A stretch of 64,000 nucleotides of DNA from Nanosynbacter sp. (GCA_015257455.1 JABZKD010000004.1:23328-87327), one strand, 5' to 3'. Shown: positions 16,908-27,038, numbered from the stretch's first letter. Program-made: numbers and translations. The notes: a model not told the origin generated them from the sequence alone.

Positions 16908-17258
16908 TTTTCCCTCCTTGTCGTATCACCGAAGTGACCCAAAAATAGTTTCAATTTTCCAAATTCAATTAAAATTAGCTAGGACCTAAGCTTACATAAT
17001 TTCACCTCATTTCTAAAGAACTATTTTGGGACAAAATTGTCCAAACACAAAATTACACCCATATTATAATACAAACAGTCATTTTTGTCAATATTTCACC
17101 CCTGTTATACCTCACCATGAATCTTCCTTTTTACTATTCCGCCATGCTTAAATCTCTTCACTCTTGCCCTATTTCTTATCCCGCTCTGCTTATTTTTATC
17201 CGCCCCTTCCTCTTTTCTCATCCCGCTCTGCTTATTTTTGCGGTATAATATAAGCATT
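16908..17258. promoter_or_regulatory. Divergent intergenic region with structured leader
   Basis: For the minus side: TTGACA (17086-17091) with a 17-nt spacer to TATAAT (17063-17068). Just downstream is a dyad GGACAA-TT-TTGTCC (about 17030-17050), possibly an operator. In the leader, 16932-16943 can pair with 17018-17030 (CCCAAAAATAGTT with AACTATTTTGGG), and a GAGGTG ribosome-binding-like site is followed by ATG TAA. For the plus side a 24-bp direct repeat with one mismatch (17174-17197, 17216-17239) precedes the promoter of the 17259 gene. Confidence 0.6.
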
Positions 17259-18500
17259 ATGGAGCACGAAACACGCAAGAATTTTAATCAATTTCAACAG
17301 GAACCAGAACTTCACGTCCAAAATCGTAATCAAGGTCCTGAAATTCCTCAATTAAGTCGCTCCGCCGCTTATCAGGAACGTCAATTCCAGAGGCATCTCC
17401 AATCTGAACTTAATAAAAAACGCGAAAATGAACCCGCCCTCGATACTGTTGGCGAAAAACTCACTTATCTTGCTGCCATGACCGCTCCTACTCTTGGCCG
17501 CGCTGCCCTGCTTGCTATCGGTGCTACTCTTGTATTTAAGGGCGCTTCCATGCTCGCCAACCACCTCTCTAATCAATCCATCGAGCAGCACCAAAAAGAC
17601 ATGGAAGAACTCGGCGTCCCCCTTGAAGATGACGAAGAAGACGATTATGACCACACCTTCACTGGTTATGAAGATTACATGAACCATCACAATGCTCTTC
17701 GCGCCCAAAAAGGCCTCGAACCAGATTACACTCCCGAAAATGGCCCAATTGAATACCAAAATCAATTCAATCCACTGATTGAAACCTCACAAGCTTCTAG
17801 CGACACCGAAAATTCCGCGTATTCCATCCAGCTAGATGATGATATGCAAAAATTCACTCCCGATAATAATTTGACCATTCCAGAAGAAAAAATAGCTGAC
17901 GATACCACTTCCATAAATACTAACGCCACCCCAATTGAACATCGCACCGCTACCACCTTGCAAGACGAAAAACTTACTCATACCGCCGAAAAAACCGTCC
18001 TAAAAACGGTTAATTTCCCTGCCGGCATCGGTCAATTCAAATCCTTTATGGACTATAAAGCCATCACCGACAAAACCACTCCGAATTATAATTTCACCCA
18101 CGAAAATGCTAATTTTCATGTTGGTAAATCCGGACTTACCTACTACCAAGATGGCGAAAACACCTATCCGGTTGTCGCAGTCGGTAGTGGCATCTCCGAT
18201 AAAATCGGCCAACTCATCGAAGTTACCCTTGACAATCAAGGCCATCCAAACACATTACGCTGTGTCATTGGCGACCAAAAAGACGACAACGACACCGATC
18301 CGACTACTCACACCGTTCATAAAAATGACCACAGCGTTGTCGAATTTCTCGTCGATTACGACCGACTAAAAGAAGCTAACCCTACCGCCGTTAATATGGG
18401 CGATCTCACCTATCTCGATAATTCCCAGTTCAATCTCAAAGGTAGCGTCGCTAAAGTTCGGGTCCTCGACCAAAATTTCTACTCAAACAATAATCAATAA
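17259..18500 (+). CDS. Membrane-anchored protein with extracytoplasmic beta-rich C-terminal domain
   Basis: 414 residues. A polar cytoplasmic part (1-65), one TM (about 70-95, APTLGRAALLAIGATLVF), a long acidic disordered linker (about 110-250), and a conserved-looking domain from about residue 255: FPAGIGQFKSFMDYKAITDK, then VVAVGSG, then CVIGDQKDDNDTDPTTHTVH and VVEFLVDYDRL. I recall this last pattern from Firmicutes cell-wall-associated proteins with a 3D/double-psi-barrel-like fold, but the name is unsure. The ATG at 17259 lies 9 nt after TATAAT; starts further up are inside the promoter. Confidence 0.6.
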   Translation: MEHETRKNFNQFQQEPELHVQNRNQGPEIPQLSRSAAYQERQFQRHLQSELNKKRENEPALDTVGEKLTYLAAMTAPTLGRAALLAIGATLVFKGASMLANHLSNQSIEQHQKDMEELGVPLEDDEEDDYDHTFTGYEDYMNHHNALRAQKGLEPDYTPENGPIEYQNQFNPLIETSQASSDTENSAYSIQLDDDMQKFTPDNNLTIPEEKIADDTTSINTNATPIEHRTATTLQDEKLTHTAEKTVLKTVNFPAGIGQFKSFMDYKAITDKTTPNYNFTHENANFHVGKSGLTYYQDGENTYPVVAVGSGISDKIGQLIEVTLDNQGHPNTLRCVIGDQKDDNDTDPTTHTVHKNDHSVVEFLVDYDRLKEANPTAVNMGDLTYLDNSQFNLKGSVAKVRVLDQNFYSNNNQ

Positions 18501-18506
18501 TCAAAA

Positions 18507-18536
18507 AAATAAGCTCGAACCCCGAGCTTATTTTAA
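18507..18536 (+). terminator. Terminator of the 17259-18500 gene
   Basis: AATAAGCTCGAACCCCGAGCTTATT hairpin followed by TTTT. Confidence 0.8.
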
Positions 18537-18611
18537 TTCCGTACATCAAAATCCCAAGTTTGTTTTATCCCCCACACCAATCAATCCATTACTATCCCCA
18601 GAATCAACACA

Positions 18612-18645
18612 CAAAAAAATAAGCCCTCGCGGGGCTTATTTTTAG
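18612..18645 (-). terminator. Terminator of rpsA
   Basis: AATAAGCCCCGCGAGGGCTTATTT on the minus strand, with a T run after it. Confidence 0.8.
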
Positions 18646-18653
18646 CTTCTGTC

Positions 18654-19721
18654 TTATTTTGCAACAGAGAGTGAGATCTTGCGACCTTCACGATCGATAT
18701 CTAGAACCTTGAAGTTCTTGCGTTCATTCAAAGTAAAGATCTTTTCTGGATCGACGTCGTTGCCTTCACCAAGTTCAGAAACGTGAACCAAAGCTTCAAC
18801 AGCTGGAGAAATCTGAACGAAAGCACCAAATGGAGTAATACGAGTAACCGTACCTTCCACCTTGGAACCCTTCTTCAAGTTTTCTACCTCTGATAGCCAT
18901 GGATCAGCTACGAGTTGCTTGATGGAGAGGCTGAGGCGCTCCTTATCAATCGCAATAATTTTTGCCTTGATCGTATCGCCAACCTTAACGTAGTCAGATG
19001 GATTGTTTACGCGTTCCCAAGAAATCTCTGAGATGTGTACCAAACCTTCAATACCTTCCACGTTTACGAATACACCGAAGTCCACCACACCAGTTACTAC
19101 ACCTTCGACAGTGTCACCGACGTGAAGTTCAGCAAAACGAGCAGCGAGACCGTCTTTGACCGCCTCTTTTTCAGAGAAGATAAGCTTATTATCTTTCTTG
19201 CTGGCATCAAGAATGCGAACTTTGATTCCCTTACCTACGAGAGAATTGAGGCGTTGCAAGATTTCGTCCTTATCAGCAGAACCTACGCGTGGGTAGTGTT
19301 CAGCAGAAAGTTGTGAAACTGGCAAGAAACCACGAATTCCTTCGTATTCCACGAGAAGACCACCACGATTTGCATCAAATGGGGTAACTTCCACGATTTC
19401 AGAAGCATCGAGCTTAGCTTGGATTTCATCCCAACCCTTATCCTTCACAGCCTTGCGGAGTGAAAGAAGCACCATGCCGTCTTCCATCTCAGAATCGATT
19501 ACAGAAGCGGTAACTTCTGCACCTTCCTCGAGGTTACGTGCGAAAGAAGCTTCGCGGCGAGGCACCAAGCCTACACCTTGTGCACCGAGATCAATCAAGA
19601 TTTCGTGCTTTTTTACTGATAAAACAGTTCCGGAAACTACGTCTCCATTTGCTGCTTTTTTGATAGAGTCACCAGCGTTAGCTAGCAATTCATCCATTGT
19701 TACTTTTTTGGCATCAGCCAT
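18654..19721 (-). CDS. rpsA: Ribosomal protein S1 (four S1 domains)
   Basis: 355 residues from the ATG at 19721 (MADAKK). Four S1/OB domains at roughly 26-92, 103-185, 196-266 and 285-355; domains 3 and 4 have the classic GVFVN...GLVHISE and GAFVQ...ALVHVSE cores, while 1 and 2 are the ribosome-binding type. bS1 recruits mRNA to the 30S subunit; four domains match the shorter S1 found outside Proteobacteria. It has a leader of about 83 nt with a strong hairpin and a GAAGGAAGG ribosome binding site. In-frame extension upstream would need a GTG inside the hairpin. Confidence 0.9.
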   Translation of the reverse strand: MADAKKVTMDELLANAGDSIKKAANGDVVSGTVLSVKKHEILIDLGAQGVGLVPRREASFARNLEEGAEVTASVIDSEMEDGMVLLSLRKAVKDKGWDEIQAKLDASEIVEVTPFDANRGGLLVEYEGIRGFLPVSQLSAEHYPRVGSADKDEILQRLNSLVGKGIKVRILDASKKDNKLIFSEKEAVKDGLAARFAELHVGDTVEGVVTGVVDFGVFVNVEGIEGLVHISEISWERVNNPSDYVKVGDTIKAKIIAIDKERLSLSIKQLVADPWLSEVENLKKGSKVEGTVTRITPFGAFVQISPAVEALVHVSELGEGNDVDPEKIFTLNERKNFKVLDIDREGRKISLSVAK

Positions 19722-19748
19722 TCTTATATTTTTCCTTCCTTCAGGCCC

Positions 19749-19785
19749 GTTCAGCTGATTTTCTTCCACAAAAAATCACTTGAAC
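19749..19785 (-). promoter_or_regulatory. Stem-loop in the rpsA leader
   Basis: 14-nt arms at 19749-19762 and 19772-19785 pair at 12 positions with one 2-nt mismatch around a 9-nt loop. It sits within the leader about 28 nt before the start codon. Autoregulatory leaders are known for rpsA elsewhere; here the role is inferred. Confidence 0.5.
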
Positions 19786-19804
19786 GAACCCGAATCTATT
19801 CCCT

Positions 19805-19833
19805 AATATATCAAAATCACCTCTGTTTGTAAA
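19805..19833 (-). promoter_or_regulatory. rpsA promoter
   Basis: TTTACA (19828-19833), 17-nt spacer, TATATT (19805-19810); start near 19798. Confidence 0.7.
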
Positions 19834-19891
19834 GTGTTACCCCTCTCCGCTTCTGCTTTCTTTTTTTCTTCGCTCAAACTACAATAACCTT

Positions 19892-20356
19892 ATGAAAAGC
19901 GAGGTTACTCATAAAAAACAGCAATTTATCGATTTTTTACGCTCCCAGTATCCCGATTATCATTTTTATCTCAAATCCCGCTTCTCTTTTCGTTATCCTA
20001 AAATGATCAATCTCGATCAATCCGCTCTCCTTGACGACACGCCTTTTGCTGATTTTGCTCTTCAAACCCTCCACGAACTCGGCCACGCCCTTAATGAACA
20101 CCAAAATTATGACACCGCCATCGATCGCCTTAAACTCGAATCCGAAGCCTGGCAAACTGCCAAATCCCTCATCGAAAAACATCAGCATTTCAAGAATATT
20201 GAATACTTAAATTATGACCACGAATACGCCGAAGCTCATCTTGATACCTACCGCGATTGGCTCCATACTCAGTCTCTCTGTAAAAAATGTACTCTCACGC
20301 GTTTTCAAGATGACCACGGTCACTGGCACTGCCCGCATTGTGATCACTTATTTTGA
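19892..20356 (+). CDS. Zincin with C-terminal zinc ribbon (ImmA/IrrE- or SprT-like)
   Basis: 154 residues. LQTLHELGHALNEH carries HExxH, and a later ESEAWQTAK provides a Glu plausible as third ligand, as in ImmA/IrrE peptidases; the C-terminal CKKC...CPHC pairs form a zinc ribbon, a combination also seen in SprT-like proteases. Start at 19892 is 6 nt after TACAAT, so leaderless. Ends with TGA, showing that UGA is a stop here. Standing alone between rpsA and the KGG gene, it gives no hint of substrate. Confidence 0.65.
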   Translation: MKSEVTHKKQQFIDFLRSQYPDYHFYLKSRFSFRYPKMINLDQSALLDDTPFADFALQTLHELGHALNEHQNYDTAIDRLKLESEAWQTAKSLIEKHQHFKNIEYLNYDHEYAEAHLDTYRDWLHTQSLCKKCTLTRFQDDHGHWHCPHCDHLF

Positions 20357-20446
20357 ACAATTCCCCATCATTTAGACTTTAATCACACAAAAAAATAAAC
20401 CCGCCAAAGCAGATTTATTTTTCTTAATTCTAGGTGAATAAATAAA

Positions 20447-20659
20447 TTATTCAGTTACAGTTTTTGCTTTTGCAGGACCGCGTTTTGACAAACGACCACC
20501 TTTAGCACCAGCAATTTTCGCAAGAGCAGGGTTAGCTGCAAAGCCACCAGTACGACCTAAGCGTCCACCTTTTTGACCAATGCGAGCGTAAAACTCCTTA
20601 CCATATTTTTCGCGATTTGTTGCAGCAGCTTTCAAACCACCAGCTTTAGTTCCAGCCAT
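20447..20659 (-). CDS. KGG-motif small basic protein (YciG/general stress protein-like)
   Basis: 70 residues, Gly/Ala/Lys rich, with two KGG elements: RIGQKGGRLG and AGAKGGRLSKRG, plus TGGFAANPALAKI. This is the pattern of KGG/con-10-type proteins such as E. coli YciG and of related small proteins common in Patescibacteria. Role unknown, possibly nucleic-acid or stress associated. An AGAAGG ribosome binding site precedes the ATG. Confidence 0.7.
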   Translation of the reverse strand: MAGTKAGGLKAAATNREKYGKEFYARIGQKGGRLGRTGGFAANPALAKIAGAKGGRLSKRGPAKAKTVTE

Positions 20660-20815
20660 TTAAAAATCCTTCTGCCCACCATTTTTTAATTCTCTTATTT
20701 ACCTTAAGCCTCCCGCTCAAAGGTTAATGATTAGCATTATATAATAACAGAAGCATTTTGTCAATACGCTAAAGTTAAAAAATATGTCATAATATATATT
20801 CCGCTCACACCGTTC

Positions 20816-20866
20816 ATATTCATCCCATGATATACTTCCAAGTCACGATATTCATCCCATGATATA
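20816..20866. repeat. Two direct copies of a 19-bp sequence
   Basis: ATATTCATCCCATGATATA occurs at 20816-20834 and 20848-20866 (period 32), upstream of the tRNA-Ala promoter. Each contains a partial dyad. Function unknown. Confidence 0.6.
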
Positions 20867-20936
20867 TTTTCTCTGTAAAATACTCTTAATTGTCTACGTC
20901 TCGCCTTCTCACCTCTTCGAATCCCCTTTGATTTTA

Positions 20937-20965
20937 TTGACATTTTTTCTGCTTTTTGCTAAAAT
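20937..20965 (+). promoter_or_regulatory. tRNA-Ala promoter
   Basis: TTGACA (20937-20942), 17-nt spacer, TAAAAT (20960-20965), start about 4-10 nt before the mature tRNA. Confidence 0.8.
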
Positions 20966-20975
20966 TCTTGCGTAT

Positions 20976-21052
20976 GGGGCAATAGCTCAGCTGATTAGAG
21001 CGCTGCCTTTGCAAGGCAGAGGTCCAGGGTTTGAATCCCTGTTGCTCCACCA
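20976..21052 (+). tRNA. tRNA-Ala(TGC)
   Basis: 77 nt including an encoded CCA; anticodon loop TTTGCAA (TGC); acceptor GGGGCAA/TTGCTCC has the G3-U70 pair that identifies alanine tRNAs. It lies 4.3 kb from the 16S gene rather than in a 16S-23S spacer. Confidence 0.97.
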
Positions 21053-21277
21053 TACATGGGGTGTTTAGCGTCCCCCCGCTGAACACTCCACCAAAATACC
21101 CTCGCGGGTCTTTTTTTATGTCTTAATTCTCTATGCCCTAGTTTTTATAGCAAAAATCATCTATCCTCCCCCTATTAATCATTCTTTCTAACCACTAACT
21201 TTTAATCCCTATTTTATTTCAAACACAAAATCCAAACACAAAAAATCGGCCTTGCGCCGAATTAATCATTTCCAATT

Positions 21278-21354
21278 TGGTGGGGATATGTGGACTTGAA
21301 CCACAGACCTCGTCATTATCAGTGACGCGCTCTAACCAGCTGAGCTATATCCCC
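21278..21354 (-). tRNA. tRNA-Ile(GAT)
   Basis: 77 nt including CCA on the minus strand; anticodon loop CTGATAA (GAT), acceptor GGGGATA/TATCCCC. Convergent with tRNA-Ala. This pair usually sits inside rRNA operons; here they are outside. Confidence 0.96.
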
Positions 21355-21429
21355 AATACCACTTATTTTACCCCATAAAACTCAAAAATGCAATAAAAAT
21401 CCCCGTTAATTCTGTTATAATTATTGCAT

Positions 21430-21663
21430 ATGAATTGGAATTTTAGTTTTACTTGGGTTTTTATCGGCCTCATTATCGTTATTATCGGAGGCATTATGGT
21501 TGCTAAGTACCAAGAAATCTCCACCAGTTTTTTGAGCGGCGTTTCTTCTTATGAACGCGTCAAATTCTGGGGCCTTATCGCCATCCTACTTGGGCTTGTC
21601 GTGATGTCGAACCTCCATATTTTTCTTCTCACTCTCTTCGTCCAAGCAGTTTTTAAGCGTTAA
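21430..21663 (+). CDS. Small two-TM membrane protein
   Basis: 77 residues with two TM helices (about 8-25 and 47-73) joined by a short polar loop (KYQEISTSFLSGVSSYERVK). The ATG at 21430 is 8 nt after TATAAT, giving a leaderless start. No family recognised. A bidirectional terminator follows at 21729-21757. Confidence 0.65.
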   Translation: MNWNFSFTWVFIGLIIVIIGGIMVAKYQEISTSFLSGVSSYERVKFWGLIAILLGLVVMSNLHIFLLTLFVQAVFKR

Positions 21664-21728
21664 TCGCTCACTCTTTTAAGATTAATTCAGAAATATAGCA
21701 CCCTAAGAATCAATTAAAAAACACTCTC

Positions 21729-21757
21729 AAAAAAAACGCCTCCTCGGCGTTTTTATT
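21729..21757. terminator. Bidirectional terminator
   Basis: AACGCCTCCTCGGCGTT hairpin with A and T runs on both sides, between convergent genes 21430-21663 and trmH. Confidence 0.8.
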
Positions 21758-22414
21758 TTAAACATTTATCACATTTTGACGCACCCATTCATACATCGCA
21801 ATCCCTGCCGCCACCCCTACGTTCACCGAACGCGTCGAGCCAAAAGATTCAATGTATCGCACATCGTCTGCCGCATTTACCAATTCTAGACTAATTCCAT
21901 TACCCTCACTGCCAAAAACTAGCGTAGAGTGGCTCTCAAAGCGTTTAAGGCCTAAAGGTTTGGCACGTTCCACATTGTTTTCAATTGCTACCACTTCCCT
22001 TTTACGCGCTCTCTGATCCGCTATAAATTCTTCCATTGAAGGCCAATATACAATTTCCAAATATTTATCTGTACACATCGCACCCCGGCGGTTATATTTT
22101 CGTCGCCCCACAATATGCACCTTACTCACGTTAAAGTTATTTGCTGAGCGCACAATCGTTCCCGCATTAAAATCGTGATCCACATTTTCAATCGCAATTT
22201 CCAAACTATTTCGCTTCTCTGCCAATCTATCTTTTACCTCTTCATTCGGCAACCCCTTATATTCATCCACCAAATTACGAGTATCCATTTTCGCATCCAA
22301 AATCACATCGCCTACGAGTAAATTCCGAGTATCCATCTTCGCGTCCAAAATCTCATCGACTAAAGATTCGTTGCTCAAGTTTTTGCTCAAATTTTCGTTT
22401 TCCAAATTATCCAT
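21758..22414 (-). CDS. TrmH/SpoU family RNA methyltransferase
   Basis: SPOUT-fold 2'-O-methyltransferase for tRNA or rRNA. Motif 1 HDFNAGTIVRSANNF, motif 2 LVFGSEGNGIS, motif 3 SVNVGVAAGIAMYEW are complete, covering about residues 75-215. The N-terminal 60 residues hold a tandem duplication (ILDAKMDTRNL twice, residues about 23-50) not expected in the family. TATAAT lies 7 nt before the ATG. The target nucleotide cannot be told. Confidence 0.85.
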   Translation of the reverse strand: MDNLENENLSKNLSNESLVDEILDAKMDTRNLLVGDVILDAKMDTRNLVDEYKGLPNEEVKDRLAEKRNSLEIAIENVDHDFNAGTIVRSANNFNVSKVHIVGRRKYNRRGAMCTDKYLEIVYWPSMEEFIADQRARKREVVAIENNVERAKPLGLKRFESHSTLVFGSEGNGISLELVNAADDVRYIESFGSTRSVNVGVAAGIAMYEWVRQNVINV

Positions 22415-22751
22415 TACCTCTATTATAGCCTATTTTTAGGCTTCAATTTTACAAAAATTCAAGAAAAAAGGCTGGTTAATCCAGCCTCCGGAATTGTTTT
22501 ATGTTGATCAAATTATGTCTCGTTAATTCCTTGGAAAATTTGATTTATTCGTCTTAAAATCTTTCAAATAGCTTAAAAATAGCCCTAAATTAGAAATTGA
22601 AATTAAAAATTAAATTCTAGAATGAGTAAAATTAGACCACGAATTTCAAAATTTTATCTCTAAAATTAATTTGCGCTTCCGCTTCCATTTGTAACTTTAC
22701 CTTACTATCCAACGTTAAAATCTTCCGAAGCATTAATACATTTTTCAACAA
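22415..22751. other. Intergenic, 337 nt
   Basis: No gene seen. At 22464-22490 a hairpin (AGGCTGGATTAACCAGCCT, then T6) on the minus strand probably terminates the transcript of the 22752-23282 gene, leaving a long AT-rich 3' untranslated region. Confidence 0.6.
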
Positions 22752-23282
22752 CTAACATTTTTTATCTCTTGTATGCAATAAAATTTGCTCCGTCTTCCGT
22801 AATTCCGGTCTTTCCCGCATAAAAAAACTGAATAGTTTATCTGTTGGAATTGAATCCGTTAAAATTATCGCCGAATCATCATTTACTTCTTCGATTTTGC
22901 GTTTTTCTACCCTAGTAGTTTTCTTCGATTCCACTAAACTAATTTCGCCACTATGCATATCATAGTCATAGTAGGCCATAAATAAGCAAAAATCTCCGTT
23001 CGCTAGTTTCACTTTACCAGTTAATTCCAAATCCATCGAACCCCTTACTCCTTGAATGGAGTCTATCTGTTCTAAATAAATCTGAAAATCCTGATTCATT
23101 GAACTACGTTGCAGCAAAATAGGAATTTTCTTCGTATCACTACAAAAAGCCTCAAAAAAATCCTCTTTTCGAACTGCTCTTGCGGTGGTAAAAATATAAC
23201 ATCTCTCCTTATAATCTAATTCAAGGCAGAAATCTTTACCATTCCTCTCGTCTACTAATTTAATTTTCGACATGACGCTCAT
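22752..23282 (-). CDS. Hypothetical protein
   Basis: 176 residues, soluble, mixed alpha/beta, no recognised motif. The middle portion alternates hydrophobic strands (GSMDLELTGKVKLANGDFCLFMAYYD region, positions about 80-105), suggesting a beta-sandwich or barrel. AGGAGGG precedes the ATG by about 4 nt. Single gene between the terminators of yrbG and its own. Function unknown. Confidence 0.6.
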   Translation of the reverse strand: MSVMSKIKLVDERNGKDFCLELDYKERCYIFTTARAVRKEDFFEAFCSDTKKIPILLQRSSMNQDFQIYLEQIDSIQGVRGSMDLELTGKVKLANGDFCLFMAYYDYDMHSGEISLVESKKTTRVEKRKIEEVNDDSAIILTDSIPTDKLFSFFMRERPELRKTEQILLHTRDKKC

Positions 23283-23384
23283 AAAACCCTCCTTTTAAAT
23301 AACCACTGCGTTCACTCATCTCTCTTTGTTCGCAGTCCACAAAAAGACAACCCCATTTTACCACAAAATGCTTAAGTTGTCAAA

Positions 23385-23412
23385 AAGGCACCTCTGTTAC
23401 AAGGTGCCCTTT
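23385..23412 (-). terminator. Terminator of the Na/Ca exchanger gene
   Basis: GGCACCTTGTAACAGAGGTGCC hairpin on the minus strand followed by TTTTTG. Confidence 0.75.
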
Positions 23413-23488
23413 ACTCCCCCAAATTCTATTCGTTTATTTTATCTGAAGCTACTTACGTCCCACAATTTCACGATTTCGTCAGTTTAAT

Positions 23489-24460
23489 TTATACAAGACT
23501 ACTTGCAATCACGTAGCCATAATAGATCACAAATAGCACCAAAAACGCCAAGCCTTCTTTAAAACTAATTTTCTGGTCATTCTTCGCAAAAATAAATAAC
23601 ACAATCGGTGAAATCACCAACGCCACTACGTCCACGATTGAGAAAGCCCCACCTGCTACCCCACCGAGAATCGCCACCGGCAAACCTGCCACGATTCCGA
23701 TATTAAAAATATTTGAGCCCACGATATTACCAATCGCAATATCATATTCCCCTTTTTTCGTCGCAATCACCGAAGTTACTAGCTCCGGCAGAGAGGTTCC
23801 GAGCGCCACAATCGTCAAAGAAATTAGCCTCTGACTCACCCCAAAATTCGCTGCAATATCCGAAGCACCCCTCACCACCAGGTCACTACCGAGAACTACA
23901 GCGAGTAAACCAAACACAATCATCGCAATTGATTTAGCTAGATTTACTGGTTCCCCCTCGTCTTCCTCTTCCACCTTATTCGACTTACGATTCAGCATAC
24001 CGAAAAGATAATAGATAAAAATTCCGAAGAATAATAGTAAAATTACGCCATCCTGTCTAGTGAACAAATTTTCTGACAATCCGAACAATTTATCTGACAA
24101 AACCGCAGCAAACCCCAAAGTCATCAAGACCAAAACTGGGATTTCTTTTCGCACAGTCGCCGTCTTCACATGAAGCGCCCCCACCATTGCCGATACGCCT
24201 AAAATCAGTAGAATATTCAGGATATTACTACCAATCACGTTGCCGAGCAAAATATCGCCCTTCCCCGCCAAGATTGATTGAATACTCACCGCCAATTCCG
24301 GTGCACTCGTACCAAAAGAAACAATTGTCAGGCCAATCAACATCTTCGGCACCTTAAATTTTCTCGCCGTGTCACTTGATCCATCGACAAATACATCTGC
24401 ACCTTTTATCAGTAGGACAAATCCCACCAACAATAAAAATGCACTAAAAATTAATCCCAT
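23489..24460 (-). CDS. yrbG: CaCA-family Na+/Ca2+ antiporter (YrbG-like)
   Basis: 323 residues, about ten TM helices in two homologous halves. The alpha-1 repeat reads SFGTSAPELAVS with GNVIGSNILN, and alpha-2 reads ALGTSLPELVTS with GNIVGSNIFN, the ion-binding core of the family. It exchanges Ca2+ for Na+ (or K+) across the membrane. An acidic cytoplasmic loop (KSNKVEEEDEGE) separates the halves. Neighbours give no further clue. Confidence 0.9.
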   Translation of the reverse strand: MGLIFSAFLLLVGFVLLIKGADVFVDGSSDTARKFKVPKMLIGLTIVSFGTSAPELAVSIQSILAGKGDILLGNVIGSNILNILLILGVSAMVGALHVKTATVRKEIPVLVLMTLGFAAVLSDKLFGLSENLFTRQDGVILLLFFGIFIYYLFGMLNRKSNKVEEEDEGEPVNLAKSIAMIVFGLLAVVLGSDLVVRGASDIAANFGVSQRLISLTIVALGTSLPELVTSVIATKKGEYDIAIGNIVGSNIFNIGIVAGLPVAILGGVAGGAFSIVDVVALVISPIVLFIFAKNDQKISFKEGLAFLVLFVIYYGYVIASSLV

Positions 24461-24506
24461 TTTTATTTATTCTCCATTAAACTCTTAATATTTTACCATG
24501 AGAATC

Positions 24507-25139
24507 TTAGTCTAACCATCTTTTTTTGGTATTCGCCTGCATAATTTCTGCTGTAACAGGCAGATATTCATTGACTGCCAAGTTTAATCTAAGGTCATAC
24601 GCCTCAAATTCTTCATTTTCATATTTCACACTATGCATATAGTAATAATTTCGTTCCATCCTTGATCGATAATTATCATCTTTTTCGATACCTTCAATCT
24701 GCATTCTGATATATTCTGAAGTAGCCGTTTCCGGATAACCTAATATCTTCCCTATCTGATAATTCGCTTCAGACCACACCTTCTTATCTAAAATTTCTCC
24801 GGATTCCGACACGCTATTAAAAAATTCTCTGTGCCATTTCTGAAGTTCCAAGCACACTCGAGCAGTTTTCGCCAAATACAAATATTCAATTTCCTCATTA
24901 CTAAATTTATTCAACTTTTCTAGGACCAGATCTACCCCTAATTTGTTCAAAATTTCAAGAATTCTCTTATTATCCAACAATTTACTATTGTTTAATTTAT
25001 CATTAATCAATAATGCTGCTGGCTTGAGATCAATTAATACCCCTAAAACTCCTGTCAAGAAAGAAACCCCCATCATTTTCTTCTCCTGATAAAAATAAAG
25101 GACTACCCCCTCTAATTCCCGCAAAAGATCAATATTCAT
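24507..25139 (-). CDS. Hypothetical helical protein
   Basis: 210 residues, mostly helical, one moderately hydrophobic stretch near residue 23-42 (MGVSFLTGVLGVLIDLK). No motif recognised. The ATG lies 6 nt after an extended -10 (TGTTATACT), consistent with a leaderless mRNA. It lies just beyond the terminator of the 16S unit. Confidence 0.55.
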   Translation of the reverse strand: MNIDLLRELEGVVLYFYQEKKMMGVSFLTGVLGVLIDLKPAALLINDKLNNSKLLDNKRILEILNKLGVDLVLEKLNKFSNEEIEYLYLAKTARVCLELQKWHREFFNSVSESGEILDKKVWSEANYQIGKILGYPETATSEYIRMQIEGIEKDDNYRSRMERNYYYMHSVKYENEEFEAYDLRLNLAVNEYLPVTAEIMQANTKKRWLD

Positions 25140-25166
25140 GTCAGCAGTATAACATAAAAGCCAACA

Positions 25167-25190
25167 AAAAATCCCCTTTCGGGGATTTTC
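25167..25190 (-). terminator. Terminator of the 16S rRNA unit
   Basis: AAATCCCCGAAAGGGGATTT hairpin with T6 on the minus strand, just outside the 3' arm of the 16S processing stem. Confidence 0.8.
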
Positions 25191-25191
25191 C

Positions 25192-25213
25192 TTAACAACT
25201 CAGCTGTGCAATT
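25192..25213 (-). other. 3' arm of the 16S processing stem
   Basis: In RNA this 22-nt stretch pairs over its whole length (20 Watson-Crick, 2 G-U) with 26965-26986, which lies before the mature 5' end. This is the layout of an RNase III precursor stem that encloses 16S alone. Confidence 0.8.
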
Positions 25214-25347
25214 CATCGTCTGTTTTAGTAAGCTGTAAATCGTATCTTACTTACGTAAGCTATATTGTGTCTTAAGCTTATAAACACAATTACGACCGAC
25301 CTAGATACATTAAACCTTAGTTTAATGCTCATCAAATCCTTCTCTAG

Positions 25348-26874
<1,527 letters not shown>

Positions 26875-26964
26875 AGGTCCTAAGACCTTGAATTTTAAAT
26901 TTGAAAACTCAAATATTCATAAATTAACTGACGATGATAAAAATAGAAATAAATCTATTTTAAT

Positions 26965-26986
26965 AATTGCACAACTGAATTGTTAA
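26965..26986 (-). other. 5' arm of the 16S processing stem
   Basis: Complementary over 22 nt to 25192-25213; lies about 90 nt before the mature 16S 5' end in the transcript. Confidence 0.8.
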
Positions 26987-27038
26987 AATTCGTCCCTCAT
27001 GTTCATTTGGTTTCCCGTTTGCTCATGAGGATGTTTCT

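Noticed and set aside
20761..20943. A 60-codon open frame on the minus strand
   Set aside because: Its start codon overlaps the -35 box of tRNA-Ala, it contains the 19-bp direct repeats, and it has no ribosome binding site or recognisable sequence.
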